A DNA stretch of 28,012 nucleotides from CANNDT01 sp945876205. GTDB taxonomy: Bacteria > Acidobacteriota > Vicinamibacteria > Vicinamibacterales > UBA2999. The notes under the pieces are model-generated. The model did no database searches and was not told the origin of the DNA. It saw only the letters and a program-made list of their open reading frames with translations. Numbering within the stretch: the stretch's first letter is position 1; every line of letters begins with the position of its first letter. Below are positions 22,049 through 28,012 of the stretch, in pieces. The position numbers were made by a program, and so were the translations under genes. The stretch spans positions 1 to 28,012 of the forward strand of contig CANNDT010000057.1 of the NCBI GenBank assembly GCA_947503365.1, in the 5' to 3' direction.

Positions 22049-23695
22049 GTGGACCGCGAGGTACTCGACGTCGACGTGCTGATCGTCGGTGGCGGTCCCG
22101 CGGGGTTATCCGCGGCGCTTCGGCTGGCGCAACTTCAGAAAGGCCAAGGCGGCGAGCGGCTCTCGATCGCCGTGCTCGAGAAGGCGCGCGAGGCGGGTGC
22201 CCACATCCTCTCGGGCGCGATTCTCGACCTCTCGACCCTCCGCGACCTGATTCCCGATTACGCCGAGAAGGGCGCCCCGTTTGCCGCGGAGGTGCACCGC
22301 GATGCGGTGTACTTCTTCACCGAGAAATCACAGTTCTCGCTTCCGATCATCCCGCCGCCGCTGCGCAATCACGGCAACGTCATCATCTCGCTGAACGCGC
22401 TGGTCCGCTGGCTTTCGGCGCAGGTCGAGGCTGAAGGTGTCGATCTCTTCAGCGGCTTCGCGGCGCAGGAGATCCTGATGGACGGCGCACGCGTGATTGG
22501 CGTGCGCACGGGCGATCGGGGCATCGGCAAACGCGGGGAGCACAAGCCGAACTTCGAGGCGGGCGTCGACATCCGCGCGAAGGTGACGATCTTCTGCGAC
22601 GGCGTGCGCGGCAACCTGACGAAGGAGCTGCTGCGGCGGCTGCAACTCGGCACGAACCGCGCTCCGGAAGTCTTTGCGCTCGGCATCAAGGAGCTGTGGG
22701 AGGTGCCCGCCGATCGGATGGCCGCGGGCAGCGTCTTTCACACCATGGGATACCCGCTTCGGCAGGACGAGTTCGGCGGCGGATTCGTCTACGCGATGCC
22801 CGAGGGCCGGCTCTCGGTTGGCCTCGTCGTCGGCCTCGACTACCAGGACCCGCTGTTCGATCCGCACATGGCGTTCAACCGCTTCAAGCAGCATCCCTTC
22901 ATGCGGAAGCTGCTCGACGGCGGACAGATGGTGCGCTACGGCGCCAAGGCGCTGCCCGAGGGGGGATGGAACAGCATCCCGCAGCCGTACATGGATGGCG
23001 GGCTCATCGCCGGCGACGCCGGTGGCTTCCTGAACGCGCTGCGGCTCAAGGGCATTCACCTCGCGATGCGCACCGGGATGCTGGCGGCCGAGAGCGCGTT
23101 CGAGGCGATCCGCGCCGGCGATACGTCGGCCTCGAGCCTCAAGCGATACCAGGACAAGATCGACGCCAGCCCCGTGCGCGCGGAGCTCTATCCCGTTCGC
23201 AACGTCCACCAGGCGTTCAGCTACGGACTGTTCGCGGGGATGGTGTTCGCCGGTCTCTCGATCCTGACGAGGGGATGGTGGGTGAGAGACCTGCTCGGCC
23301 ATCCGGGTCATGAGCGGATGGCGAAGCTGTCATCTGCTTCGAAAGACATCCCGCCATCGAGCAATGCGACCAGCATCGATCGCAAGCTGACGTTCGACAA
23401 GGTCACCAACGTCCACTTCTCGGGTACCGCGCACGGTGAGGATCAGCCGCCCCATCTGCTCGTGCACACCGACGTCTGCAGCTCGATCTGCGGCCCCGAG
23501 TACGGCCATCCGTGCCTGCGCTTCTGTCCGGCCAACGTGTATGAGATCGTGCACGACGCCGACGGTACGCCGCGGCTGCAGATCAACGCGAGCAACTGCG
23601 TCCACTGCAAGACGTGCGACATCATGGATCCCTACCAGGTCATCACCTGGGTTCCGCCCGAGGGCGGAGGCGGCCCGCAATACATTGGGATGTAA
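22049..23695 (+). CDS. Electron transfer flavoprotein-quinone oxidoreductase (ETF-QO)
   Basis: ETF-QO moves electrons from ETF to the membrane quinone, here presumably menaquinone. From GTG 22049 the protein has 548 residues. The FAD site is VDVLIVGGGPAGLSAALRLAQ, GWNSIPQPYMDGGLIAGDAGGFLN is in the middle, and the C-terminal iron-sulfur domain has ligands Cys493 (RFCPANVYE), Cys517, Cys520 and Cys523 (NCVHCKTCD). Three further cysteines (477, 481, 489) lie just before the first ligand in DVCSSICGPEYGHPC, beyond the four of the classical enzyme. The frame is open into etfA from 22022, but the family start fits GTG 22049. Confidence 0.94.
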   Translation: MDREVLDVDVLIVGGGPAGLSAALRLAQLQKGQGGERLSIAVLEKAREAGAHILSGAILDLSTLRDLIPDYAEKGAPFAAEVHRDAVYFFTEKSQFSLPIIPPPLRNHGNVIISLNALVRWLSAQVEAEGVDLFSGFAAQEILMDGARVIGVRTGDRGIGKRGEHKPNFEAGVDIRAKVTIFCDGVRGNLTKELLRRLQLGTNRAPEVFALGIKELWEVPADRMAAGSVFHTMGYPLRQDEFGGGFVYAMPEGRLSVGLVVGLDYQDPLFDPHMAFNRFKQHPFMRKLLDGGQMVRYGAKALPEGGWNSIPQPYMDGGLIAGDAGGFLNALRLKGIHLAMRTGMLAAESAFEAIRAGDTSASSLKRYQDKIDASPVRAELYPVRNVHQAFSYGLFAGMVFAGLSILTRGWWVRDLLGHPGHERMAKLSSASKDIPPSSNATSIDRKLTFDKVTNVHFSGTAHGEDQPPHLLVHTDVCSSICGPEYGHPCLRFCPANVYEIVHDADGTPRLQINASNCVHCKTCDIMDPYQVITWVPPEGGGGPQYIGM

Positions 23696-23759
23696 ACCAC
23701 GGAGAACACGAAGAGCACGAAATGCGTTTGCTTTGTGATCTTCTTGGCCTTCGTGGTTT
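23696..23759. repeat. CACGAAG-word hairpin filling the ETF-QO to acyltransferase gap
   Basis: The left half (from aaaccacgg at 23694) and the right half (ending cttcgtggttt at 23759) are imperfect reverse complements, with about 22 of 29 positions matching. The loop is short, around 23723-23731. The outermost bases include part of the ETF-QO stop codon, and the ATG of the next gene follows directly. The element is therefore exactly the intergenic spacer. It uses the same word as the element at 8776-8879. Confidence 0.75.
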
Positions 23760-24431
23760 ATGACTGACGACTGGCGACAATCGCGTCGAAAACGGGCCGA
23801 GGTTGCGGCCATTGCGGGCCTCGGCTACCCGCTGATCAACGCGCTCGGGCAGACGCTGCGCTGGCGTGTTGAAGGGCGCGAGCACCTCGATGCGGTGGCC
23901 GCGTCACGCCGCCAGCCGATCATGGCGTTCTGGCACGGCCGCATTCTTCCCGGCACCTTCTACTTCCGCCGCCGCGGCATCATCGTCATCACCAGCGAAA
24001 ACTTCGATGGCGAATGGATTGCGCGGATCATCGAGCGATTCGGTTACGGAACGGCGCGCGGGTCGACGTCGCGTGGGGGACTCAAGGCGCTGCTGCAACT
24101 GAAGCGTGACATGCAGGCAGGGAAGTCAGCGGCCTTCACGGTGGACGGCCCCCGCGGCCCCGCGCGCGTCGCGCAGCCCGGCGCCATCTGGCTGGCCAAA
24201 GCAACCGGCAACCCCGTGCTGCCGTTTTACGCCGAAGCGTCACGTCACTGGACGTTGAAGAGCTGGGATCAGACACAGATCCCGAAACCGTTCAGCACCG
24301 TATCGTTGGCGATCGGCGAACCGATCTACATCGCCGCGGACGCGAGCGACGCGCAGGTAGAGGAGGGGCGACTGCAGCTGGAGCGGAGCCTGCAGGCGCT
24401 CGAAGTTCGCGCGCTAGAGATGCTTCGGTGA
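23760..24431 (+). CDS. DUF374/LPLAT-like acyltransferase
   Basis: This 223-residue protein is of the DUF374 family, related to lysophospholipid and lipid A acyltransferases. Marks are IMAFWHGRILPGTFYF with His59 as the likely catalytic histidine, ENFDGEWIARIIERFGYGTARGSTSRGG, and FTVDGPRGPARVAQPGAIWLAKATGNPVLPFY. The hydrophobic stretch near residues 17-35 may associate with the membrane. Several DUF374 proteins are encoded near lipid A or Kdo genes. Here the gene follows ETF-QO, so the acceptor is unknown, but a lipid A or phospholipid role is plausible. No ribosome site is visible because the hairpin abuts the ATG. Confidence 0.88.
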   Translation: MTDDWRQSRRKRAEVAAIAGLGYPLINALGQTLRWRVEGREHLDAVAASRRQPIMAFWHGRILPGTFYFRRRGIIVITSENFDGEWIARIIERFGYGTARGSTSRGGLKALLQLKRDMQAGKSAAFTVDGPRGPARVAQPGAIWLAKATGNPVLPFYAEASRHWTLKSWDQTQIPKPFSTVSLAIGEPIYIAADASDAQVEEGRLQLERSLQALEVRALEMLR

Positions 24432-24452
24432 ACGAAAACGGCTCAACGACCC

Positions 24453-24488
24453 GAACGATCCGAACGATCCGAACGGACCGAACGATCT
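24453..24488. repeat. Four 9-base GAACGATCC words between convergent genes
   Basis: The words are gaacgatcc, gaacgatcc, gaacggacc and gaacgatct at 24453, 24462, 24471 and 24480. The last overlaps the stop codon of the - strand SEC-C gene (24487-24489). Only one arm is present. The adjacent cgacccgaac suggests a further worn copy upstream. Confidence 0.85.
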
Positions 24489-24741
24489 AAGGGACTTGCA
24501 CTCCGTTCGCGTTGTGATAATGCCCGTGCACCGGGTCCCAGATGCGGACGCCGTCACCGGAGGCCGAGTCGCTCGAATACGCGACGATGCCGATCGCGAT
24601 CGCGGCGACCACGGCGCCACCGACCAGGATCATCAGCATTCGGCCCTGAGAGGCGCTGTCGCGCTCGCCAGCCTCGTGGCACTTCTTGTATTTCTTTCCG
24701 CTGCCGCAGGGGCACAGATCGTTCCGGCCGGGCTTCGTCAT
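24487..24741 (-). CDS. Small SEC-C zinc-motif protein with one membrane span
   Basis: The 84-residue protein begins with a SEC-C motif, RNDLCPCGSGKKYKKCH, a zinc-binding module known from the SecA C-terminus. One transmembrane helix follows (MLMILVGGAVVAAIAIGIVAY, about 35-56) and a short C-terminal part, RIWDPVHGHYHNANG, with three histidines. The N-terminus is probably cytoplasmic and the histidine segment on the far side. ATG at 24741 (read on -) has GAGGAGGA five bases upstream; the TTG directly before it is too close. The start lies 40 bases from the divergent hydrolase. The role is unknown; SEC-C suggests SecB or ribosome-associated contacts. Confidence 0.82.
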   Translation of the reverse strand: MTKPGRNDLCPCGSGKKYKKCHEAGERDSASQGRMLMILVGGAVVAAIAIGIVAYSSDSASGDGVRIWDPVHGHYHNANGVQVP

Positions 24742-24768
24742 CAATCCTCCTCTCGAGGGCTGTCACTG

Positions 24769-24781
24769 TAACATAGCGCCC
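24769..24781 (+). promoter_or_regulatory. -10-like TAACAT directly before the MetX-like gene
   Basis: TAACAT (24769-24774) ends seven bases before the ATG at 24782, with no ribosome site between. The only Shine-Dalgarno-like sequence nearby belongs to the divergent SEC-C gene. Confidence 0.35.
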
Positions 24782-25822
24782 ATGAAGCTGGTCACCATCG
24801 GTCTCGCCCTGGTTCTGTCCGCCTCGGCTGCCAGCGCCGCGGAGTATCCGGCTCCAAAAGAAGGTGATTGGATCGTCCGGGATTTCCGCTTTCACACCGG
24901 CGAAGTCCTTCCCGAACTGCGCATGCACTACACGACGGTCGGCCTGCCTTCAGGTGAGCCGGTGCTGGTGCTGCATGGGACGACGGGCGCCGCGTCGACG
25001 CTGCTGACGGAGGCGTTTGCCGGCGAGCTCTTCGGCCCTGGGCAGGCGCTCGACGCATCGAAGTATTTCATCATCCTGCCCGACGCCATCGGCGCGGGCA
25101 AGTCGTCGAAGCCGTCCGATGGCCTGCGCACGCGCTTTCCACGCTACAACTACGCCGACATGATCCAGGCGCAGTACCGGCTGCTGACCGAGCATCTCGG
25201 CGTGCGGCACCTGCGGCTCGTGATTGGGAACTCGATGGGCGGGATGCTGACGTGGGAGTGGGGCGGGACGTATCCCGACTTCATGGACGCCCTGGTGCCG
25301 ATGGCCGCTCTGCCCACGGCGATGTCGGGGCGCAACTGGATGCTGCGCCGGATGGTGATCGACGCGATTCGCAGCGATCCCGAGTGGAACGGCGGCAACT
25401 ACGCGACCCAGCCACGTCTGTGGAAATCCGCCTTCGTCTATTTCGGGCTCGCCACCAACGGTGGGACGCGCGCGATCTACAAGGCGGCGCCGACGCGCGA
25501 GAAAGCTGACGCATACCTGGATCAACGGCTGGCCGAATCGACACCGCTCGATGCCAACGATGTGCTCTACGCCTACGATGGCGCGCGCGATTACAACCCG
25601 GCGCCAGGCCTGGCGAAGATTCGCGCGCGCGTGCTCGCGATCGATGCGGCCGACGATGAGCGGAACCCGATCGAGCTGGGCATCCTCGAGCGCGAGACCC
25701 AGAAGATCGCCGGCGCCCGCTCCGTCTGGATCCCGGCGAGCGAGGAGACGCGCGGTCACGGCACCACCGGATCGGCCAAGTGGTGGAAGGATCACCTCGC
25801 AGAACTGCTGGGGGGGAAGTAA
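24782..25822 (+). CDS. Secreted alpha/beta hydrolase related to homoserine O-acetyltransferase
   Basis: This 346-residue protein has a clear signal peptide (MKLVTIGLALVLSASAASAA, cleavage near 20). The hydrolase domain resembles MetX: LRMHYTTVGLPSGEPVLVLHGTTG, IILPDAIGAGKSSKPSDGL, and the nucleophile elbow GNSMGGM with Ser151. Asp288 and His326 (RGHGTTG) complete the triad. Cytoplasmic methionine-pathway MetX would not carry a signal peptide, so this is more likely an exported esterase or acyltransferase of unknown substrate. It ends at the large inverted repeat. Confidence 0.85.
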   Translation: MKLVTIGLALVLSASAASAAEYPAPKEGDWIVRDFRFHTGEVLPELRMHYTTVGLPSGEPVLVLHGTTGAASTLLTEAFAGELFGPGQALDASKYFIILPDAIGAGKSSKPSDGLRTRFPRYNYADMIQAQYRLLTEHLGVRHLRLVIGNSMGGMLTWEWGGTYPDFMDALVPMAALPTAMSGRNWMLRRMVIDAIRSDPEWNGGNYATQPRLWKSAFVYFGLATNGGTRAIYKAAPTREKADAYLDQRLAESTPLDANDVLYAYDGARDYNPAPGLAKIRARVLAIDAADDERNPIELGILERETQKIAGARSVWIPASEETRGHGTTGSAKWWKDHLAELLGGK

Positions 25823-25835
25823 GCCGCCGTTCTCC

Positions 25836-26053
25836 GTTCCTGGTTCCGGGTTCCGGGTTCGTGTTCAGGTTCGGTTCGGGGTTCGGGGTTCAGGGTTCGA
25901 AGTTCAAGGTTCGGGGTTCGCGACCTTGGCATTTGCGCCGAAGCAGCCCCGCGAACACGAGGTTCGTGCGAACCCCGAACCCAGAACCCCGAACCCCGAA
26001 CCTTGAACCGAACCTGAACACGAACCCGGAACCCGGAACCCGGAACCAGGAAC
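25836..26053. repeat. Large inverted repeat of GGTTCGG / CCGAACC words
   Basis: The outer arms 25836-25877 and 26005-26053 are perfect reverse complements, except that the right arm has one extra 7-base unit (three cccggaa units against two). The inner arms (about 25878-25921 and 25969-26004) use the same words with small shifts. A central unrelated stretch lies at about 25922-25968. The left arm is G-rich with repeated ggggttc, the right C-rich. It fills almost all of the 254-base gap between the hydrolase and the next gene. Confidence 0.92.
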
Positions 26054-26064
26054 GACTCTTCTCA

Positions 26065-26076
26065 TACAATCCGTCC
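26065..26076 (+). promoter_or_regulatory. -10-like TACAAT directly before the MBL-fold gene
   Basis: TACAAT (26065-26070) ends six bases before ATG 26077; no ribosome site is visible. The region where a -35 would lie is the end of the inverted repeat. Confidence 0.4.
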
Positions 26077-27207
26077 ATGCCCCCAATAACCCAAGTGATG
26101 CGCAAGACCGCCCGCGTGCTGGCGCTCGTGTCGTTCGCGGTGCTCGCGTCGGCGCAAACCCGGACCGCCAAGGCGCTCGACATCTACGTCGTCGACGTCG
26201 AGGGCGGCAACGCGACGCTGTTCGTGTCGCCCTCGGGCGAATCGCTGCTGATCGACGCCGGCAACGGTGGCGCCGCGGCCGCGCGCGATGCCGATCGGAT
26301 CATGGCCGCCATCAAGGACGCGGGGCTCCGGCAGATCGACCATCACATCACGACGCACTATCACGGCGATCACTTCGGTGGACTGCAGGAGCTCGCCGCG
26401 CGTATCCCGATCAAGGAGTTCATCGATCACGGGCCGAACGTGCAGTCGGCGGCGGCGGCCGACGAGTTCATGAACAAGATGTATCCCGAGCTCTACGGGA
26501 AGGCCAAGCACACGGTCGTCAAGCCGGGCGATCGCATTACGGTCGCGGGTATAGACGTGCGAGTGGTGGCGTCGGCGGGTCAGGTTGTCCAGAAGGCCGT
26601 GCCCGGCGGCGGCGCGCGTAATCCGTATTGCGCCGCCTACATGCCGCAGGCCCCTGACCCGACCGAGAACGCACAGTCGGTCGGCAGCCACATCACCTTC
26701 GGGCGCTTCCGGGTGGTGCACCTGGGCGATCTCACGTGGAACAAGGAATTCGACCTGATGTGCCCGAACAACAGGCTGGGCGAGGCCGACCTGTTCATCG
26801 TCTCGCATCACGGCCAGCCCATCTCGAATGGCCCGGTGCTGGTGCATGCCATCTCACCGCGCGTCGCCATCATCAACAACGGCACGCGCAAGGGCGGACA
26901 GCCGGACGCGATGAAGGTGCTCCACTCCACGCCCGGCCTCGAGGATATCTGGCAGATGCATTTCTCCCAGCTGAGCGGCCAGGAATACACCGTGCCGGGA
27001 ATGTTCATCGCTAACACCATCGACGATCAGCCCGCGGCGATGCCGATCGCGGCCATCACCGCGCCGACACCCGGTCCCAACGTGCCGCCGCCCCCCGCGC
27101 ACAACGGCGCCGCCTACTGGATCAAGATCTCCGCTCAGCAGGACGGCACGTTCACCGTTGCCAACACCAGAAACGGTTTCGCGAAGACCTACCGCGCTGA
27201 ACGATAG
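26077..27207 (+). CDS. Secreted metallo-beta-lactamase-fold hydrolase (ComEC/Rec2-like)
   Basis: From ATG 26077 the protein has 376 residues. A signal peptide (RKTARVLALVSFAVLASA) is followed by LDIYVVDVEGGNATLFVSPSGESLLIDAGNGG, the ComEC-type MBL opening. The metal motif is HYHGDH (His94, His96, Asp98, His99), and VVHLGDLTWNKE and FIVSHHGQPISN follow. A Pro-rich stretch (TPGPNVPPPPAHNG) precedes a C-terminal strand pair (YWIKISAQQDGTFTVANTRNG). The frame is open upstream through the repeat to 25780, but that is composition, not coding. ATG at 26098 is an alternative start. The substrate is unknown; the periplasm is the likely location. Confidence 0.86.
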   Translation: MPPITQVMRKTARVLALVSFAVLASAQTRTAKALDIYVVDVEGGNATLFVSPSGESLLIDAGNGGAAAARDADRIMAAIKDAGLRQIDHHITTHYHGDHFGGLQELAARIPIKEFIDHGPNVQSAAAADEFMNKMYPELYGKAKHTVVKPGDRITVAGIDVRVVASAGQVVQKAVPGGGARNPYCAAYMPQAPDPTENAQSVGSHITFGRFRVVHLGDLTWNKEFDLMCPNNRLGEADLFIVSHHGQPISNGPVLVHAISPRVAIINNGTRKGGQPDAMKVLHSTPGLEDIWQMHFSQLSGQEYTVPGMFIANTIDDQPAAMPIAAITAPTPGPNVPPPPAHNGAAYWIKISAQQDGTFTVANTRNGFAKTYRAER

Positions 27208-27209
27208 CG

Positions 27210-27692
27210 GTGGCCGCGCTCCTCTGGGTCCTCGCGGTCGTCCTGGTCATCGTTGGCCTCGTGGGCGTGGTGTTACCCGCGCTGCCCGGCACGATGCTCG
27301 TCTTCGCGGGACTCGTCCTCGCCGCCTGGGCCGATGGATTCTCTCGCGTCGGCATCGGCACGCTGGTGGTGCTCGGCGTGCTGGCCGCGGCGAGTTACGG
27401 CATCGATTTCGTCGCGGCAGCGTGTGGCGCCAAGCGCCTGGGGGCCAGTCGCCGGGCCATGGCCGGCGCCGCGATCGGGACGCTCCTTGGACTGTTCTTT
27501 GGACTACCAGGGCTGATCATCGGACCATTTGTTGGTGCCGTGGCTGGCGAGCTGACCATGCACCGCGACCTGCTGAGGGCGGGACGTGCCGGCGTGGCGG
27601 CCTGGATCGGATTCGCGATCGGCATGGCGGTCAAGGTCGCGCTGGTTTTCGTGATGATTGGGATCTTCCTCGCCGCGTTCTTCCTGTTCTGA
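27210..27692 (+). CDS. DUF456 membrane protein
   Basis: This 160-residue very hydrophobic protein has about four or five membrane spans. Family marks are VLPALPGTMLVFAGLVLAAWADGF near the N-terminus, the LGASRRAMAGAAIGTLLGLFFGLPGLIIGPFVGAVAGEL glycine-zipper block at about 75-113, and a last helical pair. GTG at 27210 is two bases after the preceding stop, so the two genes are probably cotranscribed. DUF456 function is not established. Confidence 0.88.
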   Translation: MAALLWVLAVVLVIVGLVGVVLPALPGTMLVFAGLVLAAWADGFSRVGIGTLVVLGVLAAASYGIDFVAAACGAKRLGASRRAMAGAAIGTLLGLFFGLPGLIIGPFVGAVAGELTMHRDLLRAGRAGVAAWIGFAIGMAVKVALVFVMIGIFLAAFFLF

Positions 27693-28012
27693 GCGTTCCG
27701 CTGCCGTTGCGATTGGCTAGGAACGCATCCGCTTGTTCGGGCGCTGGTGTGAGCTGCGCACCAGGGACCTGATTCGACGTGGACGAGGCCTCTCGTCAAG
27801 GCGTGGACTCGATTGTCATTGCAGAGATGGCAGCGTGGGTTACGACGCGGCGCGTGACGCGTTGTTCCGCTCGGCCTCCGGTTCGGCGGCGCGGAAAAAC
27901 GCTCGCGACGACTCGACGACTAACGCCTCGTGAGCGACGATGCTCCCCACGGAGTCTGACGGGATTTGGTCAGGAAAGCCGTCGCGGCGTTTTTGTACTT
28001 CGCCGATCGCGC
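27693..28012. other. Non-coding or unrecognised stretch after DUF456
   Basis: No supported gene is seen. A 7-bp stem (gcgttcc 27693-27699, ggaacgc 27720-27726) follows the DUF456 stop directly, and a second stem lies at 27745-27751/27757-27763; neither has a T-tract. Near the end a short gccg/cggc stem (27978-27988) precedes T5 (27990-27994), a weak terminator candidate. A 66-codon frame at 27733-27933 shows no recognisable protein features. Confidence 0.4.

Noticed and set aside
25836..26053. CRISPR array
   Set aside because: There are no repeats of 25-40 bases separated by unique spacers; the words are 7 bases and arranged as an inverted pair.
25780..26076. Upstream extension of the MBL-fold gene through the inverted repeat
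   Set aside because: It encodes only repeat-derived residues, and the signal peptide follows ATG 26077 directly. The openness is explained by the stop-free heptamers.
27727..27830. Possible tRNA because of a hairpin-rich stretch with a gattcga string
   Set aside because: No cloverleaf could be assembled, and the T-loop and acceptor stem do not match.
27733..27933. 66-codon + strand frame near the right end
   Set aside because: It is an Arg/Ser-rich product with no recognisable motif, no ribosome site, and composition like a random frame.

Overview
The window is G+C-rich, densely coded chromosome from a diderm, menaquinone-using, aerobic-type bacterium. Signs of this are lipid A genes (lpxA, lpxI), an OmpH/Skp chaperone, TonB, the futalosine route to menaquinone and an ETF/ETF-quinone oxidoreductase module. 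Gene content, the high share of GTG/TTG starts and the style of the intergenic repeats suggest Acidobacteriota, perhaps the Vicinamibacteria. That placement is inference and needs a marker-gene tree. There are no phage, transposase, CRISPR, rRNA or tRNA genes. Apart from the last 300 bases this is core-genome territory.

Region 1 (1-9599) is almost all on the + strand. A 5'-truncated ompH is followed by a strong hairpin, then by a run of tightly overlapping genes: a fabZ-lpxA fusion, lpxI, a Gfo/Idh/MocA oxidoreductase (possibly GnnA-like), an MqnE-like protein with no radical-SAM cysteines, mqnA, mqnC, an amidohydrolase fitting aminodeoxyfutalosine deaminase, an MqnP-type prenyltransferase and the UbiE/MenG methyltransferase. 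Lipid A and menaquinone synthesis therefore appear to be translationally chained. True MqnE, MqnB, MqnD and the decarboxylase are not in the window.

Region 2 (9600-11742) holds tonB, a 26-residue membrane peptide, and a divergent yceI / hxlR pair. Region 3 (11743-15194) is miaA-hfq-deoB-dgt. Region 4 (15195-20208) is the classical yceD-rpmF-plsX-fabD-fabG-acpP-fabF operon. Region 5 (20209-24431) is etfB-etfA-ETF-QO plus a DUF374 acyltransferase. Region 6 (24432-27692) has a small SEC-C membrane protein on the - strand, then a secreted MetX-like hydrolase, a secreted metallo-beta-lactamase-fold protein and a DUF456 membrane protein. Bases 27693-28012 hold no gene I can support.

Two features stand out. 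First, the 298-residue MqnE-like protein inside the menaquinone operon keeps the family's N- and C-terminal signatures but has one cysteine in total, so it looks like a conserved pseudoenzyme. Second, at least nine intergenic spacers are filled by tandem 7-9 base words. In five of them the words form both arms of a hairpin, and the words differ between loci while the layout stays the same. Several abut or contain stop and start codons; the ubiE start lies inside one arm. Separately, two GC-rich palindromes are translated in frame, one inside UbiE and one as the tail of LpxI.
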